From: an uncultured Erythrobacter sp.
Lineage (GTDB): Bacteria; Pseudomonadota; Alphaproteobacteria; Sphingomonadales; Sphingomonadaceae
Length of the DNA stretch: 64,000 nucleotides
Reading direction: 5' to 3'
NCBI GenBank assembly: GCA_947503155.1
Contig: CANNCL010000001.1
Coordinates: 496,001 to 560,000, forward strand
The translations under genes were made by a program, and so were the position numbers. Below the pieces are notes generated by a model, which worked only from the letters and a program-made list of their open reading frames with translations, was not told the origin of the DNA and made no database searches. Below are positions 17,797 through 26,853 of the stretch, piece by piece (position 1 is the stretch's first letter; every line of letters starts with the position of its first letter).

Positions 17797-18348
17797 TCAC
17801 GCGCCTTCAAACTGCATCAGCGACGCGACGTCGACCCCCGCTTCGCGCAATTTGTCGGCCCCGCCAAGATCCGGCAGGTCAATCACGAACAGTGCATGTT
17901 TGGCGGTTGCGCCCGCCAAGCGCAACAATTGGGTTGCCGCGGCGGCCGTACCGCCAGTGGCGATAAGGTCATCGACGATCACGACATTTTCCCCTGCCGC
18001 AACCGCGCCGGGGTCCATTTCCAAGCGGTCGGTCCCGTATTCGAGCGCATAATCCACACCGATAGTTTTGATCGGCAATTTGCCCGGTTTGCGCACAGGC
18101 ACAAAGCCAATGCCCAATGCAACCGCAACCGCCGCGCCAAAGATGAAACCGCGCGCCTCCATCCCGGCAATTTTGTGCGCGCCGGCCGCGCGCGCAAGCT
18201 CTGCGAGATGGTGCACGCTCGCAGCCATCCCCTCTGAATGCCGGATCAGCGTGGTAATATCGCGGAATTGAATGCCCGGCTCTGGAAAGTCCGGCACCGT
18301 CCGGATCAATCCTTTGAGCGCCTCTGGTGTCATCATCTCAGCACTCAT
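17797..18348 (-). CDS. apt: Adenine phosphoribosyltransferase
   Basis: Purine salvage enzyme that converts adenine and PRPP to AMP. The 183-residue protein carries the PRPP-binding loop VVIVDDLIATGGTA at about 122-135 and FPEPGIQFRDITTL near the N-terminus, both diagnostic. It lies downstream of petABC on the same strand but is separated by a strong intrinsic terminator, so it likely has its own promoter. Confidence 0.95.
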   Translation of the reverse strand: MSAEMMTPEALKGLIRTVPDFPEPGIQFRDITTLIRHSEGMAASVHHLAELARAAGAHKIAGMEARGFIFGAAVAVALGIGFVPVRKPGKLPIKTIGVDYALEYGTDRLEMDPGAVAAGENVVIVDDLIATGGTAAAATQLLRLAGATAKHALFVIDLPDLGGADKLREAGVDVASLMQFEGA

Positions 18349-18369
18349 GATTGCCTCACTATAATCCTA

Positions 18370-18408
18370 AAACGAAAACGCCCCGCCATCCGCGAAGGAT
18401 GACAGGGC
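18370..18408 (-). terminator. Rho-independent terminator of the petABC operon
   Basis: On the minus strand, a 12-bp stem with two G-U pairs and a TTCGC loop (plus coordinates 18380-18408) is followed by GTTTTCGTTTT. It lies 30 bp past the cytochrome c1 stop. Confidence 0.88.
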
Positions 18409-18438
18409 GCATCATAATGTATCTCTTGGAAAAAGCGC

Positions 18439-19284
18439 TTATTTCTTTGGCTTCAATCCGGCCCAAATCTGCTTGTAGGACAAGAATGCAAGCCCCGTTG
18501 CAAAGATCAGGAATGCAATCACCCACCAACCGGTCTGCTTACGCTGAACCAACGAAGGTTCCGCAGTCCAAGTCAGGAACGCCGCAATATCGGCGGACAT
18601 TTGCGCTGTGGTTGCATCTGTACCATCCGAATAGGTCACGATGTCTGGCACGAGCTGCGGCGGCATCGCGATGTTGATGTTGTAGAAATGCTCATTGAAA
18701 TAAAGGCCCGCTGGGGTCTCAAATTCTGGTGAGAGCGCCTGATCCGCCGGATCGGGTTCAACATAGCCCATCATCAACGAATAAATATAACGCGAACCAT
18801 CGGCCCGCGCTTTCGCCATCAGCGAAAGGTCAGGCGGCACCGCATTGTTGTTAAACGCACGCGCTTCTACGTCATTGGCATAAGGCGACGGGAAGTGATC
18901 TGTCGGCAGGCCCGGACGATCAACAATCGATCCATCCTTGGGATCAATGCCCGGGACGCTCCAGCTCGCCGCTTCGGCGCGAACTTCTGCTTCTGAATAG
19001 CTCAGCTCTTGCAAATTGCGGAATGCGACGAATTTCAGGCTGTGGCACGAAGAGCAAACTTCTTTGTAAACCTGATAGCCGCGCTGCAGCTGGGCGTAAT
19101 CCCATGTTCCGGCCGCGCCTTCGAAAGAGAATCCCTCTTCTGGGGCGATGTTCTCTTCTTGAAACGCGTAATAGTCCGGCTTTTCCGGCAACGCGAAATT
19201 CAGCAATCCAGGCACGAGCGACCACAATACCAATATTGCGGTGAGGCCGAGGCCTACGATGATGCCTCCAAGTCGAATGGTCAT
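18439..19284 (-). CDS. petC: Cytochrome c1 of the cytochrome bc1 complex
   Basis: Haem-c subunit that hands electrons from the Rieske centre to soluble or membrane cytochrome c. The 281-residue protein has an N-terminal hydrophobic signal segment, the haem attachment motif CSSCH at 77-81, a candidate axial Met in the MPPQL segment, and a C-terminal membrane anchor (VIAFLIFATGLAFLSY). It is the last gene of petA-petB-petC, followed by a terminator. Confidence 0.95.
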   Translation of the reverse strand: MTIRLGGIIVGLGLTAILVLWSLVPGLLNFALPEKPDYYAFQEENIAPEEGFSFEGAAGTWDYAQLQRGYQVYKEVCSSCHSLKFVAFRNLQELSYSEAEVRAEAASWSVPGIDPKDGSIVDRPGLPTDHFPSPYANDVEARAFNNNAVPPDLSLMAKARADGSRYIYSLMMGYVEPDPADQALSPEFETPAGLYFNEHFYNINIAMPPQLVPDIVTYSDGTDATTAQMSADIAAFLTWTAEPSLVQRKQTGWWVIAFLIFATGLAFLSYKQIWAGLKPKK

Positions 19285-19334
19285 GACCTAACTCTTTCTC
19301 GTTATCGGGTCAGTGTAACAGGTTCGGTGAGCGA

Positions 19335-20696
19335 TCACTCAGCCGGCTCCGGCGATCCAGCCGGCGAAGCGCCCGCTGGTGTGCCCGAAGGCGCTGTGGC
19401 TGCTTTGGCCGGTTTATCTGCATCCTTACCAAGCACCGCTTCGGTGATCGAGAAGGGCAGAGGTTTAGGGATTTCAATCTGGCTGACGATCGGCAGGATC
19501 ACCAAGAAGTGCATGAAGTAATATGCCGTCGCGATCTGGCTGAGCACGATATACGGCTCTTCCGGCTTTGCACCGCCCAGATAGAACAGCGCCGCCATCG
19601 TCGGGATCAGGCCGAACCAGAAAAACTTCTTGAACATCGGACGATAATGTCCCGAACGCACAGGGCTCTTGTCGAGCCATGGGAGGAAGAACCACACCAA
19701 GATTGACCCGAACATTCCGATCACACCAAGCAATTTGGCGGGGATCAAAATAATGCTCGTAAACGGCACCGTCAAATCGCCGGTAAAAGCGCGCAGGATC
19801 GCGTAGAACGGATAGAAATACCATTCTGGAACGATCAATGCCGGGGTCGAAAGCGGGTTGGCTTCGACATAATTATCCGGGTGGCCGAGCATGTTCGGCA
19901 AGAAAAACAGCATGAAAGTGAACAGGATCAGGATCACGCCCAATCCGAAACCATCCTTCGCCGTGTAATAAGGGTGGAACGGAATAGTGTCGCTTTCCTT
20001 CTTCACTTCGACGCCTGACGGGTTTGAAGAACCCGGAATATGCAGCGCCCAAATGTGCAGGATCACAACGCCCGCAATCACAAATGGCAGCAGGAAGTGG
20101 AGCGAGAAGAAGCGGTTGAGCGCAGAGTTACCCGGCGCAAAACCGCCGACCAACCATGTTTGCAGCGGCTCACCAATCAGCGGGATTGCGCCAAACAGAC
20201 CGGTAATCACCTTCGCGCCCCAAAAGCTCATTTGCCCCCAAGGAAGCACGTAGCCCATGAACGCGGTCGCCATCATCAACAAGAAGATGACCACGCCGAG
20301 CAACCAGATCATCTCACGCGGGGCTTTGTATGATGAATAATAAAAGCCGCGGAAAATGTGCAGATAGATGACGATGAAGAAGAAGCTTGCCCCGTTGGCG
20401 TGAGCATAGCGCATCATCCAACCGTAATTCACGTTGCGCATAATATGCTCAACCTGGCCAAAGGCGACTTCGGTGTTGGAGGCGTAATGCATCGCCAAGA
20501 CGACGCCGGTGACGATCTGCAACACCAGGAAGAAACCGGCGAGAATGCCGAAATTCCACATATAGTTGAGGTTGCGCGGCACCGGGTAACCCGCGCCAAC
20601 CGCGCCATAGATCAGCCGCGGCAACGGCAATTTCTCGTCCATCCACTTTGTAAAAGCGGTCTTAGGTTCGTACTGCTTTGCCCAGGCGAAACTCAT
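19335..20696 (-). CDS. petB: Cytochrome b of the cytochrome bc1 complex
   Basis: Quinol-oxidising membrane subunit with two b haems. The 453-residue protein has about eight to nine membrane helices, the Qo-site PEWY motif ([16 protein letters not shown]), and pairs of haem-ligand His in helices B and D ([22 protein letters not shown] for one pair). The C-terminal ~35 residues are an Ala/Pro-rich extension ([17 protein letters not shown]) of low complexity. It lies between petA and petC. Confidence 0.96.
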   Translation of the reverse strand: MSFAWAKQYEPKTAFTKWMDEKLPLPRLIYGAVGAGYPVPRNLNYMWNFGILAGFFLVLQIVTGVVLAMHYASNTEVAFGQVEHIMRNVNYGWMMRYAHANGASFFFIVIYLHIFRGFYYSSYKAPREMIWLLGVVIFLLMMATAFMGYVLPWGQMSFWGAKVITGLFGAIPLIGEPLQTWLVGGFAPGNSALNRFFSLHFLLPFVIAGVVILHIWALHIPGSSNPSGVEVKKESDTIPFHPYYTAKDGFGLGVILILFTFMLFFLPNMLGHPDNYVEANPLSTPALIVPEWYFYPFYAILRAFTGDLTVPFTSIILIPAKLLGVIGMFGSILVWFFLPWLDKSPVRSGHYRPMFKKFFWFGLIPTMAALFYLGGAKPEEPYIVLSQIATAYYFMHFLVILPIVSQIEIPKPLPFSITEAVLGKDADKPAKAATAPSGTPAGASPAGSPEPAE

Positions 20697-20769
20697 AATG
20701 CTCTCTTACTTGTTTCTCAGCGCGCACATAACGCGGTTGTTTCAAATCTTGTCGTCAAAATTCGGCGGT

Positions 20770-21330
20770 TTAGCCGACCCGGATGACGCTTTCGGAAGCG
20801 AATTCAAATTCTGGAACCGCAAGGTTCGTCGGCGCGGGGCCTTTGCGAATGCGGCCAGCGACGTCGTAATGCGACCCGTGGCACGGGCAGAAATACCCGT
20901 CATACTCGCCCTTATCTTCGCCCTCGCCCGCGCCCAGCGGCACACAGCCAAGATGGGTGCAAACGCCAAGCTGAATGAGAATGTCCTCATTGCCTTCGCC
21001 AAGCCGGTCGGCCAAAGTTTGCGGATCGCGCATATCGGCGCCATCATCGGCCTGCGCTTCGGCGATATTTTCGGGCGTAAGGCGCGAAACGAACAAGGGT
21101 TGATCGCGGAAGACCGCCTTGATCGATTGACCTGCCTCAATCGCAGAGACATCGACATCGGTCGTGCTTGCAGCCAGCGTGTCGGCGGATGGTGCCATTT
21201 GGCTAACCAGCGGGAACACGACGGACGCGCCCCCTACACCAGCAGTGCTGAGCGCCGCAATGTGGATCCAGTCGCGGCGACGAACGCCGTCTTGGGTACC
21301 TTCTGCAGTGCCATCTACAGTAGAAGCCAT
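20770..21330 (-). CDS. petA: Ubiquinol-cytochrome c reductase Rieske iron-sulfur subunit
   Basis: 2Fe-2S subunit of the bc1 complex. The 186-residue protein starts with a Tat-type RRRDW sequence followed by a hydrophobic anchor (residues ~21-44). The cluster motifs are CTHLGC at 124-129 and CPCHGSHYD at 148-156: ligands C124, H126, C148 and H151, with C129 and C150 forming the stabilising disulfide. It is first in the petABC operon. Confidence 0.96.
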   Translation of the reverse strand: MASTVDGTAEGTQDGVRRRDWIHIAALSTAGVGGASVVFPLVSQMAPSADTLAASTTDVDVSAIEAGQSIKAVFRDQPLFVSRLTPENIAEAQADDGADMRDPQTLADRLGEGNEDILIQLGVCTHLGCVPLGAGEGEDKGEYDGYFCPCHGSHYDVAGRIRKGPAPTNLAVPEFEFASESVIRVG

Positions 21331-21549
21331 GATGTATTACCCTGCTCGTGTGGCCGCGGTGAGAATGCCCCCTGCGACGCTTGGTGTAACCTTTGGAGCC
21401 AAAAGCTCCGAACCACTAAGGACCATTCATTCAAGCGCCGCAACGTTTTGCCGCGCTTTTGACCCCGATTGTGTGCGCCATTAACGGCAAAACTGCAAAA
21501 AACCAACTGTGTTTTGAGCACTCGTCGTTCATTCAAACGCAACCTGCAC
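21331..21549. promoter_or_regulatory. Leader region upstream of petABC
   Basis: A 219-bp non-coding stretch between the petA start and the pgeF stop, both on the minus strand, so it should hold the petABC promoter. A short stem of 8 bp with one G-T pair (GGAGC...GCTCC core, loop CAAAA) lies at 21392-21412. No convincing -35/-10 pair is claimed. Confidence 0.4.
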
Positions 21550-22353
21550 TCAAATACCGCCTCTGGCGGGAACCGCGATTGCGCTTAATTGCCGTCCGTA
21601 AGTCGGCTCGCCAAGCTGCGAGGCCCTTCGGAAAGAATGGTATCGCGCGCCTTCCGCAAACGTATCGCGGTGCAATGCGGCGACCTTTGTCAGGCCGGAT
21701 TGGCGCAGTTTTTCAAGGATATAAGCGGGCAGATCAAAGTGCCAGCGCGCCGCATCTTCGCGCATTGGTGCAATGGAAAAAAAGGTTTCGTCCGGGTCAG
21801 TGAAATATTCGCGGAAGGCGGCGTCCACCTCGTAACTGGGCTGCGCGATTGTTGGGCCTAATGCTGCGGCGATATTCTTGCGGACCGCGCCCAGCGCCTC
21901 CATTGCGGTGATGGTGTTTTCCAGCACACCGCCCCGGTCTGCGGATTGCGCGCCGCGCCATCCGGCATGAGCCGCGGCGACAACACCGGCATCCGCATCA
22001 GCCAGCAAGATCGGACCGCAATCCGCGGTGACTATGCCCAAAACGACATCAGTCCGGTTGGTCACAACGGCATCGGCAACCGGGCGATCACGCGCGGCGT
22101 CAGGCCATTTCTTGTCGATTGTGACGACTTCGGGTGAATGAACCTGATGCGGCGCCGCCAACGGTGCGCCGGGTAAGATCGCGCTGGCCGCTGCGCTGCG
22201 CAACCTGCGGATCGCCTCTGCGTCCCCCGGCCCGCCATAGCCGAATTGATGCACACCGCCGCCCGAGCCGAAAAAGCCGTGCGGCACCGCGCCCAGCACA
22301 TCAGCACGTTCGATATCGAACGGTGTATCTAGGGGGTCATCTGTTTCAGCCAT
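21550..22353 (-). CDS. pgeF: Laccase-domain protein, peptidoglycan editing factor PgeF
   Basis: Member of the YfiH/DUF152 family, shown in E. coli to edit peptidoglycan precursors and also annotated as polyphenol oxidase. The 267-residue protein has the N-terminal HGFFGSGGGVHQ, the metal-site stretches TADCGPILLAD and AAHAGWRGA (Cys and His ligands), and a terminal R..YSFRRAS-like region (RYHSFRRASQLG). Its start overlaps the end of pepN by eight bases, so the two are probably co-expressed. Confidence 0.92.
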   Translation of the reverse strand: MAETDDPLDTPFDIERADVLGAVPHGFFGSGGGVHQFGYGGPGDAEAIRRLRSAAASAILPGAPLAAPHQVHSPEVVTIDKKWPDAARDRPVADAVVTNRTDVVLGIVTADCGPILLADADAGVVAAAHAGWRGAQSADRGGVLENTITAMEALGAVRKNIAAALGPTIAQPSYEVDAAFREYFTDPDETFFSIAPMREDAARWHFDLPAYILEKLRQSGLTKVAALHRDTFAEGARYHSFRRASQLGEPTYGRQLSAIAVPARGGI

Positions 22354-25105
22354 CGAGGCTCCGGCTCACTTGTTCGAACGTATCGCGCGACAGGTTATCC
22401 GCTTTCGCGATCCGTTCCAACTCACCTTTCATCAAACCGGCGCGCACGCTTTCGATCCGCCGCCAGCGGCCAAGCGCAGAAACGAAGCGCGCCGCCGTTT
22501 GTGGATTGATCGGATCGAGCGCGAGGATCACATCCGCGATCATCCGGTATCCTGCGCCGCTAACATCGTGGAATCCTTGCGGATTGCCGGCAAACGCCAT
22601 GTACAAAGACCGCACGCGGTTGGGGTTGGCCATCGTGAAATCGGAATGCTGAGCCAGCGCCTTCACCTGATCAATCACATCGGGATGCAGCGCGAGAGCC
22701 TGAAGGGTGAACCATTTATCGACCACCAAGGCATTGTCTTTGTAACGCTCATAAAACGCCGCAAGCCGTTCTTCGCGTGCCGGATTTTGCAATCCGCACA
22801 GCACCATCAATGCACCCTGCCGGTCGGTCATATTGTCGGCATTGTCGAATTGCCGCGCGGCCATAATTGCGGCGCGTTCTGGGTCGCTGGCGGCGAACAG
22901 GCCGGCGATGGTGGTCTTAAGCTTGCGCGCGCCGCGCCCATTGGGATCGTCAAACGGCGTATCCGCGACGCGGGCATAGACGCTTTCCAATTCGCGTTTC
23001 AGCGTGAAGCCAATGGCGGTTTTGAGCTGTTCGCGTTCAAGATGGATCGCGCCGGGATCGGCCTTACGCTCCACCCCGTCCACTTTGGTGGCCATTGCTT
23101 CGAACAGATAGGTCTCGCTCGGCAGCAGCAGCAATTCACCGCGCATCGAATCGTCCAGCGCGTCGTCTGCCAATACCGCGCGCACCGCTCCTGCAATCGC
23201 GGTTTTACCCGCGGCGCGTCCGGCCTCATCCAATGCCCCGCTGGCGGCGGAGACGAGATGCCCCACGGCCAATTCCTGCATCGCCTCATACCGCGCAAAT
23301 GGATCATCATCATGCGCGGCCAAAAACACCAAATCTTCGCGGTTATCCGGGCGCTCCAGGACAATCGGCGCGGTGTAGCCGCGATTGATCGACACACAAG
23401 GAACCGGGCCAGAGATAGGCAGTGTGAAGCTTTCTTCGTCCAGTTTCAGAACGATCAATTGCTCCGCGCCAATCGCGCCGGTTTCGCGGCAATGGACCGC
23501 AACCCTCAAGGGGATCGGCACTGCGCCTTTGTTCTTTTGACCGGGAGTATCCGGGATGCTCTGCGTGAGCGTCAGTTTCAGGCCATCCCCGGCCAGTTCT
23601 TGGCGCATCGTCACGCGCGGCGTGCCCGCTTGCCGGTACCAGCGGCGGAACTGCGACAATTCTAGGCCGGCGCCGTCTTCCATCGCCGTGATGAAATCTT
23701 CGCAAGTTGCCGCCTCGCCGTCATGCCGGTCGAAATACAGATCGGTGCCTTTGCGGAACGCCCCAGTGCCTGCCCCAGTGCCTGCCCCAGTGCCTGCCCC
23801 AGTGCCCGACCCAGTGCCCGCCTCAGTGCCCGCCCCAAAATCAGCAAGCGTGCGCATCATGCGGATGACTTCTGCGCCCTTATTATAGACGGTGGCGGTG
23901 TAGAAATTGCTGATTTCGCGGTAAGAGTCCGGGCGGATCGGATGCGCCAATGGCCCCGCATCCTCTGGGAATTGCGCCGCGCGCAAGATGCGCACATCCT
24001 CGATCCGCTTGACCGCTTCGCCGCGCATATCCTGCGAAAACAATTGATCGCGCAGGACGGTAAAGCCCTCTTTCAGGCTCAATTGAAACCAATCGCGGCA
24101 GGTGATCCGATTGCCGGACCAATTGTGGAAATATTCATGCGCGATCACGCCTTCTACGGCGTCAAAATCCGCGTCGGTCGCGGTGTCATTGTCGGCCAGC
24201 ACATATTTGGTGTTGAAGACGTTGAGACCCTTATTCTCCATCGCGCCCATATTGAAATCGCTGACCGCGACGATGTTATAGAGGTCGAGGTCATATTCGC
24301 GGCCAAATGTCTCCTCGTCCCATTTCATCGACCGGTGGAGCGATTCGACCGCATGATCGGTGCGCGATAGGTCTTCGGCGCGGACCCATACGTTGCACTC
24401 AACTTCGCGGCCCGACATCGTTGTGAACGGCGCAGAATTGGCGACCAAATCGCCCGCGACGAGCGCGAAGAGATAAGACGGTTTTGGCCACGGATCGTGC
24501 CATTCGGCAAAATGCTTTCCGCCATCAAGATCGCCGACATTTTCCTTATTGCCGTTGCACAGCAGGATCGGGAAAAGCGCCTTGTCCCCCTCCATCCGCA
24601 CGGAATAGGTCGACAGCACATCCGGGCGGTCGGGGAAGAAGGTTATACGGCGAAACCCTTCCGCCTCGCATTGGGTGCACAGCATCCCGTTTGAGCCATA
24701 AAGCCCCATCAGCGTGGTGTTCGTGCTAGGGTTGAGGGTGGTTGCGATCTCAACCAAATGGCTCTTGCCTGCTGCTGATCCCGGTATTGTGACGATCAGA
24801 TCGTCACCCTCCGCGCTGTATTGCGCAGGCTCTCCATCGACTGTCACAGAGAGCGCCGTCAGACCGTCGCCATTAAGGCGCAATTGCTGTGATGCCTCCG
24901 CCGCCGGATTGCGTTCAATCGTCAGCCGCGATGTGACCTTCGTCTCCTCCAGACCCAGATCGAAATGCAGCCGCGTTTGCGGGATTATCCATGCAAATGG
25001 CTTATAATCTTCGCGCCGGATCACCGCCGGTTCTTGCGGCGCATGGGCGCCATCCGCGAGTTCGGGGTTGCCTTCGGGGTTTGTGGGGGTGGTAGCAATA
25101 TCCAT
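22346..25105 (-). CDS. pepN: Aminopeptidase N (M1 family metallopeptidase) with a repeat insertion
   Basis: Zinc aminopeptidase that removes N-terminal residues from peptides in the cytoplasm. The start at 25105 (MDIATT) is preferred over 25147. The 919-residue protein shows GAMEN, the zinc motif HEYFH at about 323-327 with the third-ligand Glu in LKEGFTVLRD, and the NFYTATVYNKG segment with the catalytic Tyr. A Gly/Thr/Ala stretch near residues 418-450, where relatives have only a few residues, is encoded by 12-bp tandem repeats. The four C-terminal-domain helices look normal. Confidence 0.93.
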   Translation of the reverse strand: MDIATTPTNPEGNPELADGAHAPQEPAVIRREDYKPFAWIIPQTRLHFDLGLEETKVTSRLTIERNPAAEASQQLRLNGDGLTALSVTVDGEPAQYSAEGDDLIVTIPGSAAGKSHLVEIATTLNPSTNTTLMGLYGSNGMLCTQCEAEGFRRITFFPDRPDVLSTYSVRMEGDKALFPILLCNGNKENVGDLDGGKHFAEWHDPWPKPSYLFALVAGDLVANSAPFTTMSGREVECNVWVRAEDLSRTDHAVESLHRSMKWDEETFGREYDLDLYNIVAVSDFNMGAMENKGLNVFNTKYVLADNDTATDADFDAVEGVIAHEYFHNWSGNRITCRDWFQLSLKEGFTVLRDQLFSQDMRGEAVKRIEDVRILRAAQFPEDAGPLAHPIRPDSYREISNFYTATVYNKGAEVIRMMRTLADFGAGTEAGTGSGTGAGTGAGTGAGTGAFRKGTDLYFDRHDGEAATCEDFITAMEDGAGLELSQFRRWYRQAGTPRVTMRQELAGDGLKLTLTQSIPDTPGQKNKGAVPIPLRVAVHCRETGAIGAEQLIVLKLDEESFTLPISGPVPCVSINRGYTAPIVLERPDNREDLVFLAAHDDDPFARYEAMQELAVGHLVSAASGALDEAGRAAGKTAIAGAVRAVLADDALDDSMRGELLLLPSETYLFEAMATKVDGVERKADPGAIHLEREQLKTAIGFTLKRELESVYARVADTPFDDPNGRGARKLKTTIAGLFAASDPERAAIMAARQFDNADNMTDRQGALMVLCGLQNPAREERLAAFYERYKDNALVVDKWFTLQALALHPDVIDQVKALAQHSDFTMANPNRVRSLYMAFAGNPQGFHDVSGAGYRMIADVILALDPINPQTAARFVSALGRWRRIESVRAGLMKGELERIAKADNLSRDTFEQVSRSLDG
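23761..23832. repeat. 12-bp minisatellite within pepN
   Basis: Six contiguous 12-bp units (CCCCAGTGCCTG and variants differing at 1-2 positions) on the plus strand; on the coding strand each unit specifies Gly-Thr-Gly-Ala. The first three copies are identical. The neighbouring GAGTEAGTGS codons look like older, diverged units. Confidence 0.95.
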
Positions 25106-25145
25106 GACGGGTGATTTAGATTGATTTCGCCGCGCGTCCAACCGC

Positions 25146-25973
25146 ATGATTGCACCTATGGCACATTTGTTGATTTTCGGACTGGGCTACACGGCAAAGC
25201 GCATCGCTGCGGGGGTGCGCGAATATGGGTGGAGCGTCGATGCGACGGGCAGCGCGGGCAATGTCGATTTTGCCGATGCAGATGCCGTGGCGGCGGCGTT
25301 GGACAAGGCGACCCATATCCTATCATCGGTCCCGCCCAGCCGGGATAGCGGGCTTGATCCTGTGCTCGAAAATTACGGAGAGGTTTTGAACGGGCGGGCG
25401 CTGTTCTATCTTTCTTCAACCGGCGTTTATGGCGATCAACAGGGCGCTTGGGTGGATGAATCCTCGCCAACAGGCATTGGCCGCCGCAATGCACGAAGCG
25501 ATGCGGATGCGGCTTGGATGGCGATGGCGGCGCGGGTGTTCCGCCTGCCGGGGATTTACGGGCCGGGGCGCAGCGCGCTGGACCGGGTCGGGACCGGCAA
25601 AGCGCGGCGGATTGATCTTCCCGGTCAGGTCTTTAGCCGCTGCCACGTCGATGACATCACCAGCGGCGTGGTTGCCGCGCTGACCAGCAATGCCCCTGCT
25701 GGCGCTTACAATTTGAGCGATGATCTGCCCGCCAGCGGCAATGCGGTGACGGCGCATGCTTGCGCGCTGCTCGGCCTCGAACCGCCGCCGCTGGAGACGC
25801 TCGAACAGGCCAATCTATCAGAAATGGCGCGCGGATTTTATTCAGAAAACCGCAGGGTCGCGAATGGCAAAGCGAAGCGCGTGCTCGGCTGGAAACCGCA
25901 ATATCCCAATTATGTAGAGGGCTTAGCGGCTCTGCTTAGCGCGCAGGGCCAGCACCATTCCCGCGACCGCTAA
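25146..25973 (+). CDS. NAD-dependent epimerase/SDR-like protein
   Basis: Extended or atypical short-chain dehydrogenase of 275 residues. It begins with a Rossmann motif of the form GLGYTAKRIA near residue 11, has a serine-rich FYLSSTGVYGD motif and a RLPGIYGPGRSALDR segment as in sugar-nucleotide epimerases and YeeZ-like proteins. The classical YxxxK is not evident at the usual place. Start at 25146, or 25158 (MAHLLIFG). It is divergent from pepN with a 40-bp gap. Its last 51 bases overlap the convergent transporter gene. Confidence 0.8.
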   Translation: MIAPMAHLLIFGLGYTAKRIAAGVREYGWSVDATGSAGNVDFADADAVAAALDKATHILSSVPPSRDSGLDPVLENYGEVLNGRALFYLSSTGVYGDQQGAWVDESSPTGIGRRNARSDADAAWMAMAARVFRLPGIYGPGRSALDRVGTGKARRIDLPGQVFSRCHVDDITSGVVAALTSNAPAGAYNLSDDLPASGNAVTAHACALLGLEPPPLETLEQANLSEMARGFYSENRRVANGKAKRVLGWKPQYPNYVEGLAALLSAQGQHHSRDR

Positions 25974-26822
25974 GACCATCCCGCTGGCGGTGAGCCACGT
26001 CCATACATACCCTTCGAATAGGGTAGAGATCAGCATAGCGACCGATATGGTCAGGATCGAATTATACGCCGTTCGCCCCGCGCCAATTTCCCGCACCAAA
26101 TTGTAATGCAGCGGAAACGTCACGACCGATCCGATCAACGCCAGATAGACGATCCCCGCCCAATAATTGATCCCTGTCGGGAATGGCGGCGGCCCGGCGG
26201 TGACCAAGGCAAACCCCAGATCGAATAACGTGCCATACAGCATCGCCCATGCCAGCAAGCTGACCATCGGCACGGCGCGCCCGGTCGGATTGGCTTGGAT
26301 CACATTGGCAATCGATGCCGCCACAATGCCAAAAAAGGCCAGCCCAATGCCCAGCACAACATTGCCGCCCACAACCCCGGCATCTGGATTGGCGCGCCAT
26401 TCATGCACCAACAGCAACAATACACCGACAATCGCGACCGCGCTGCCCATTGCAAAGCCGCTCTGCACACGCTCACCCAGAAATAGCCTGCCGAATAAGG
26501 CGTTGGGCACCATCAGCAAGCCAAACATCATCGCGACAATGCCCGATGTCACATAAAGTTCAGCGTGATAGACAAATAAGAAATTGCCGCTGAACTGGAA
26601 CACGCCGACCAGCACTGCGAGCTTATGCTCTGGCCGGGTTAACCTCAGCCGCCGCTTCATCAAAAACGCCACCAGAAACAGGGCCGGCGTCGCCAAAGCG
26701 AACCGGTAAAACACCGACCACGCGGCAGGCACGCCGTCGATCTGTCCGGTGATAACGAACCATGTCGATCCCCAGATTGTGCCGGTTAGGATGAACGGCA
26801 CGATCACGCGCCAGTTCAGCAT
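25923..26822 (-). CDS. EamA/DMT superfamily transporter
   Basis: Drug/metabolite-type exporter of 299 residues with ten predicted membrane helices arranged as two EamA repeats; the N-terminus FILTGTIWGSTWFVITGQ is characteristic. The start at 26822 (MLNWRVIVPF) is chosen because the first helix follows directly; a longer frame to 27014 would invade the threonine aldolase gene. Substrate unknown; amino acids or small metabolites are typical. The 3' end overlaps the convergent epimerase-like gene by 51 bp. Confidence 0.88.
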   Translation of the reverse strand: MLNWRVIVPFILTGTIWGSTWFVITGQIDGVPAAWSVFYRFALATPALFLVAFLMKRRLRLTRPEHKLAVLVGVFQFSGNFLFVYHAELYVTSGIVAMMFGLLMVPNALFGRLFLGERVQSGFAMGSAVAIVGVLLLLVHEWRANPDAGVVGGNVVLGIGLAFFGIVAASIANVIQANPTGRAVPMVSLLAWAMLYGTLFDLGFALVTAGPPPFPTGINYWAGIVYLALIGSVVTFPLHYNLVREIGAGRTAYNSILTISVAMLISTLFEGYVWTWLTASGMVLAVAGMVLALRAKQSR

Positions 26823-26853
26823 GGTGGCTGGCGGCGCGGTCACAGGCTGGCGC

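Noticed and set aside
22370-23665. 431-codon plus-strand frame
   Set aside because: Antisense to pepN and without any recognisable domain.
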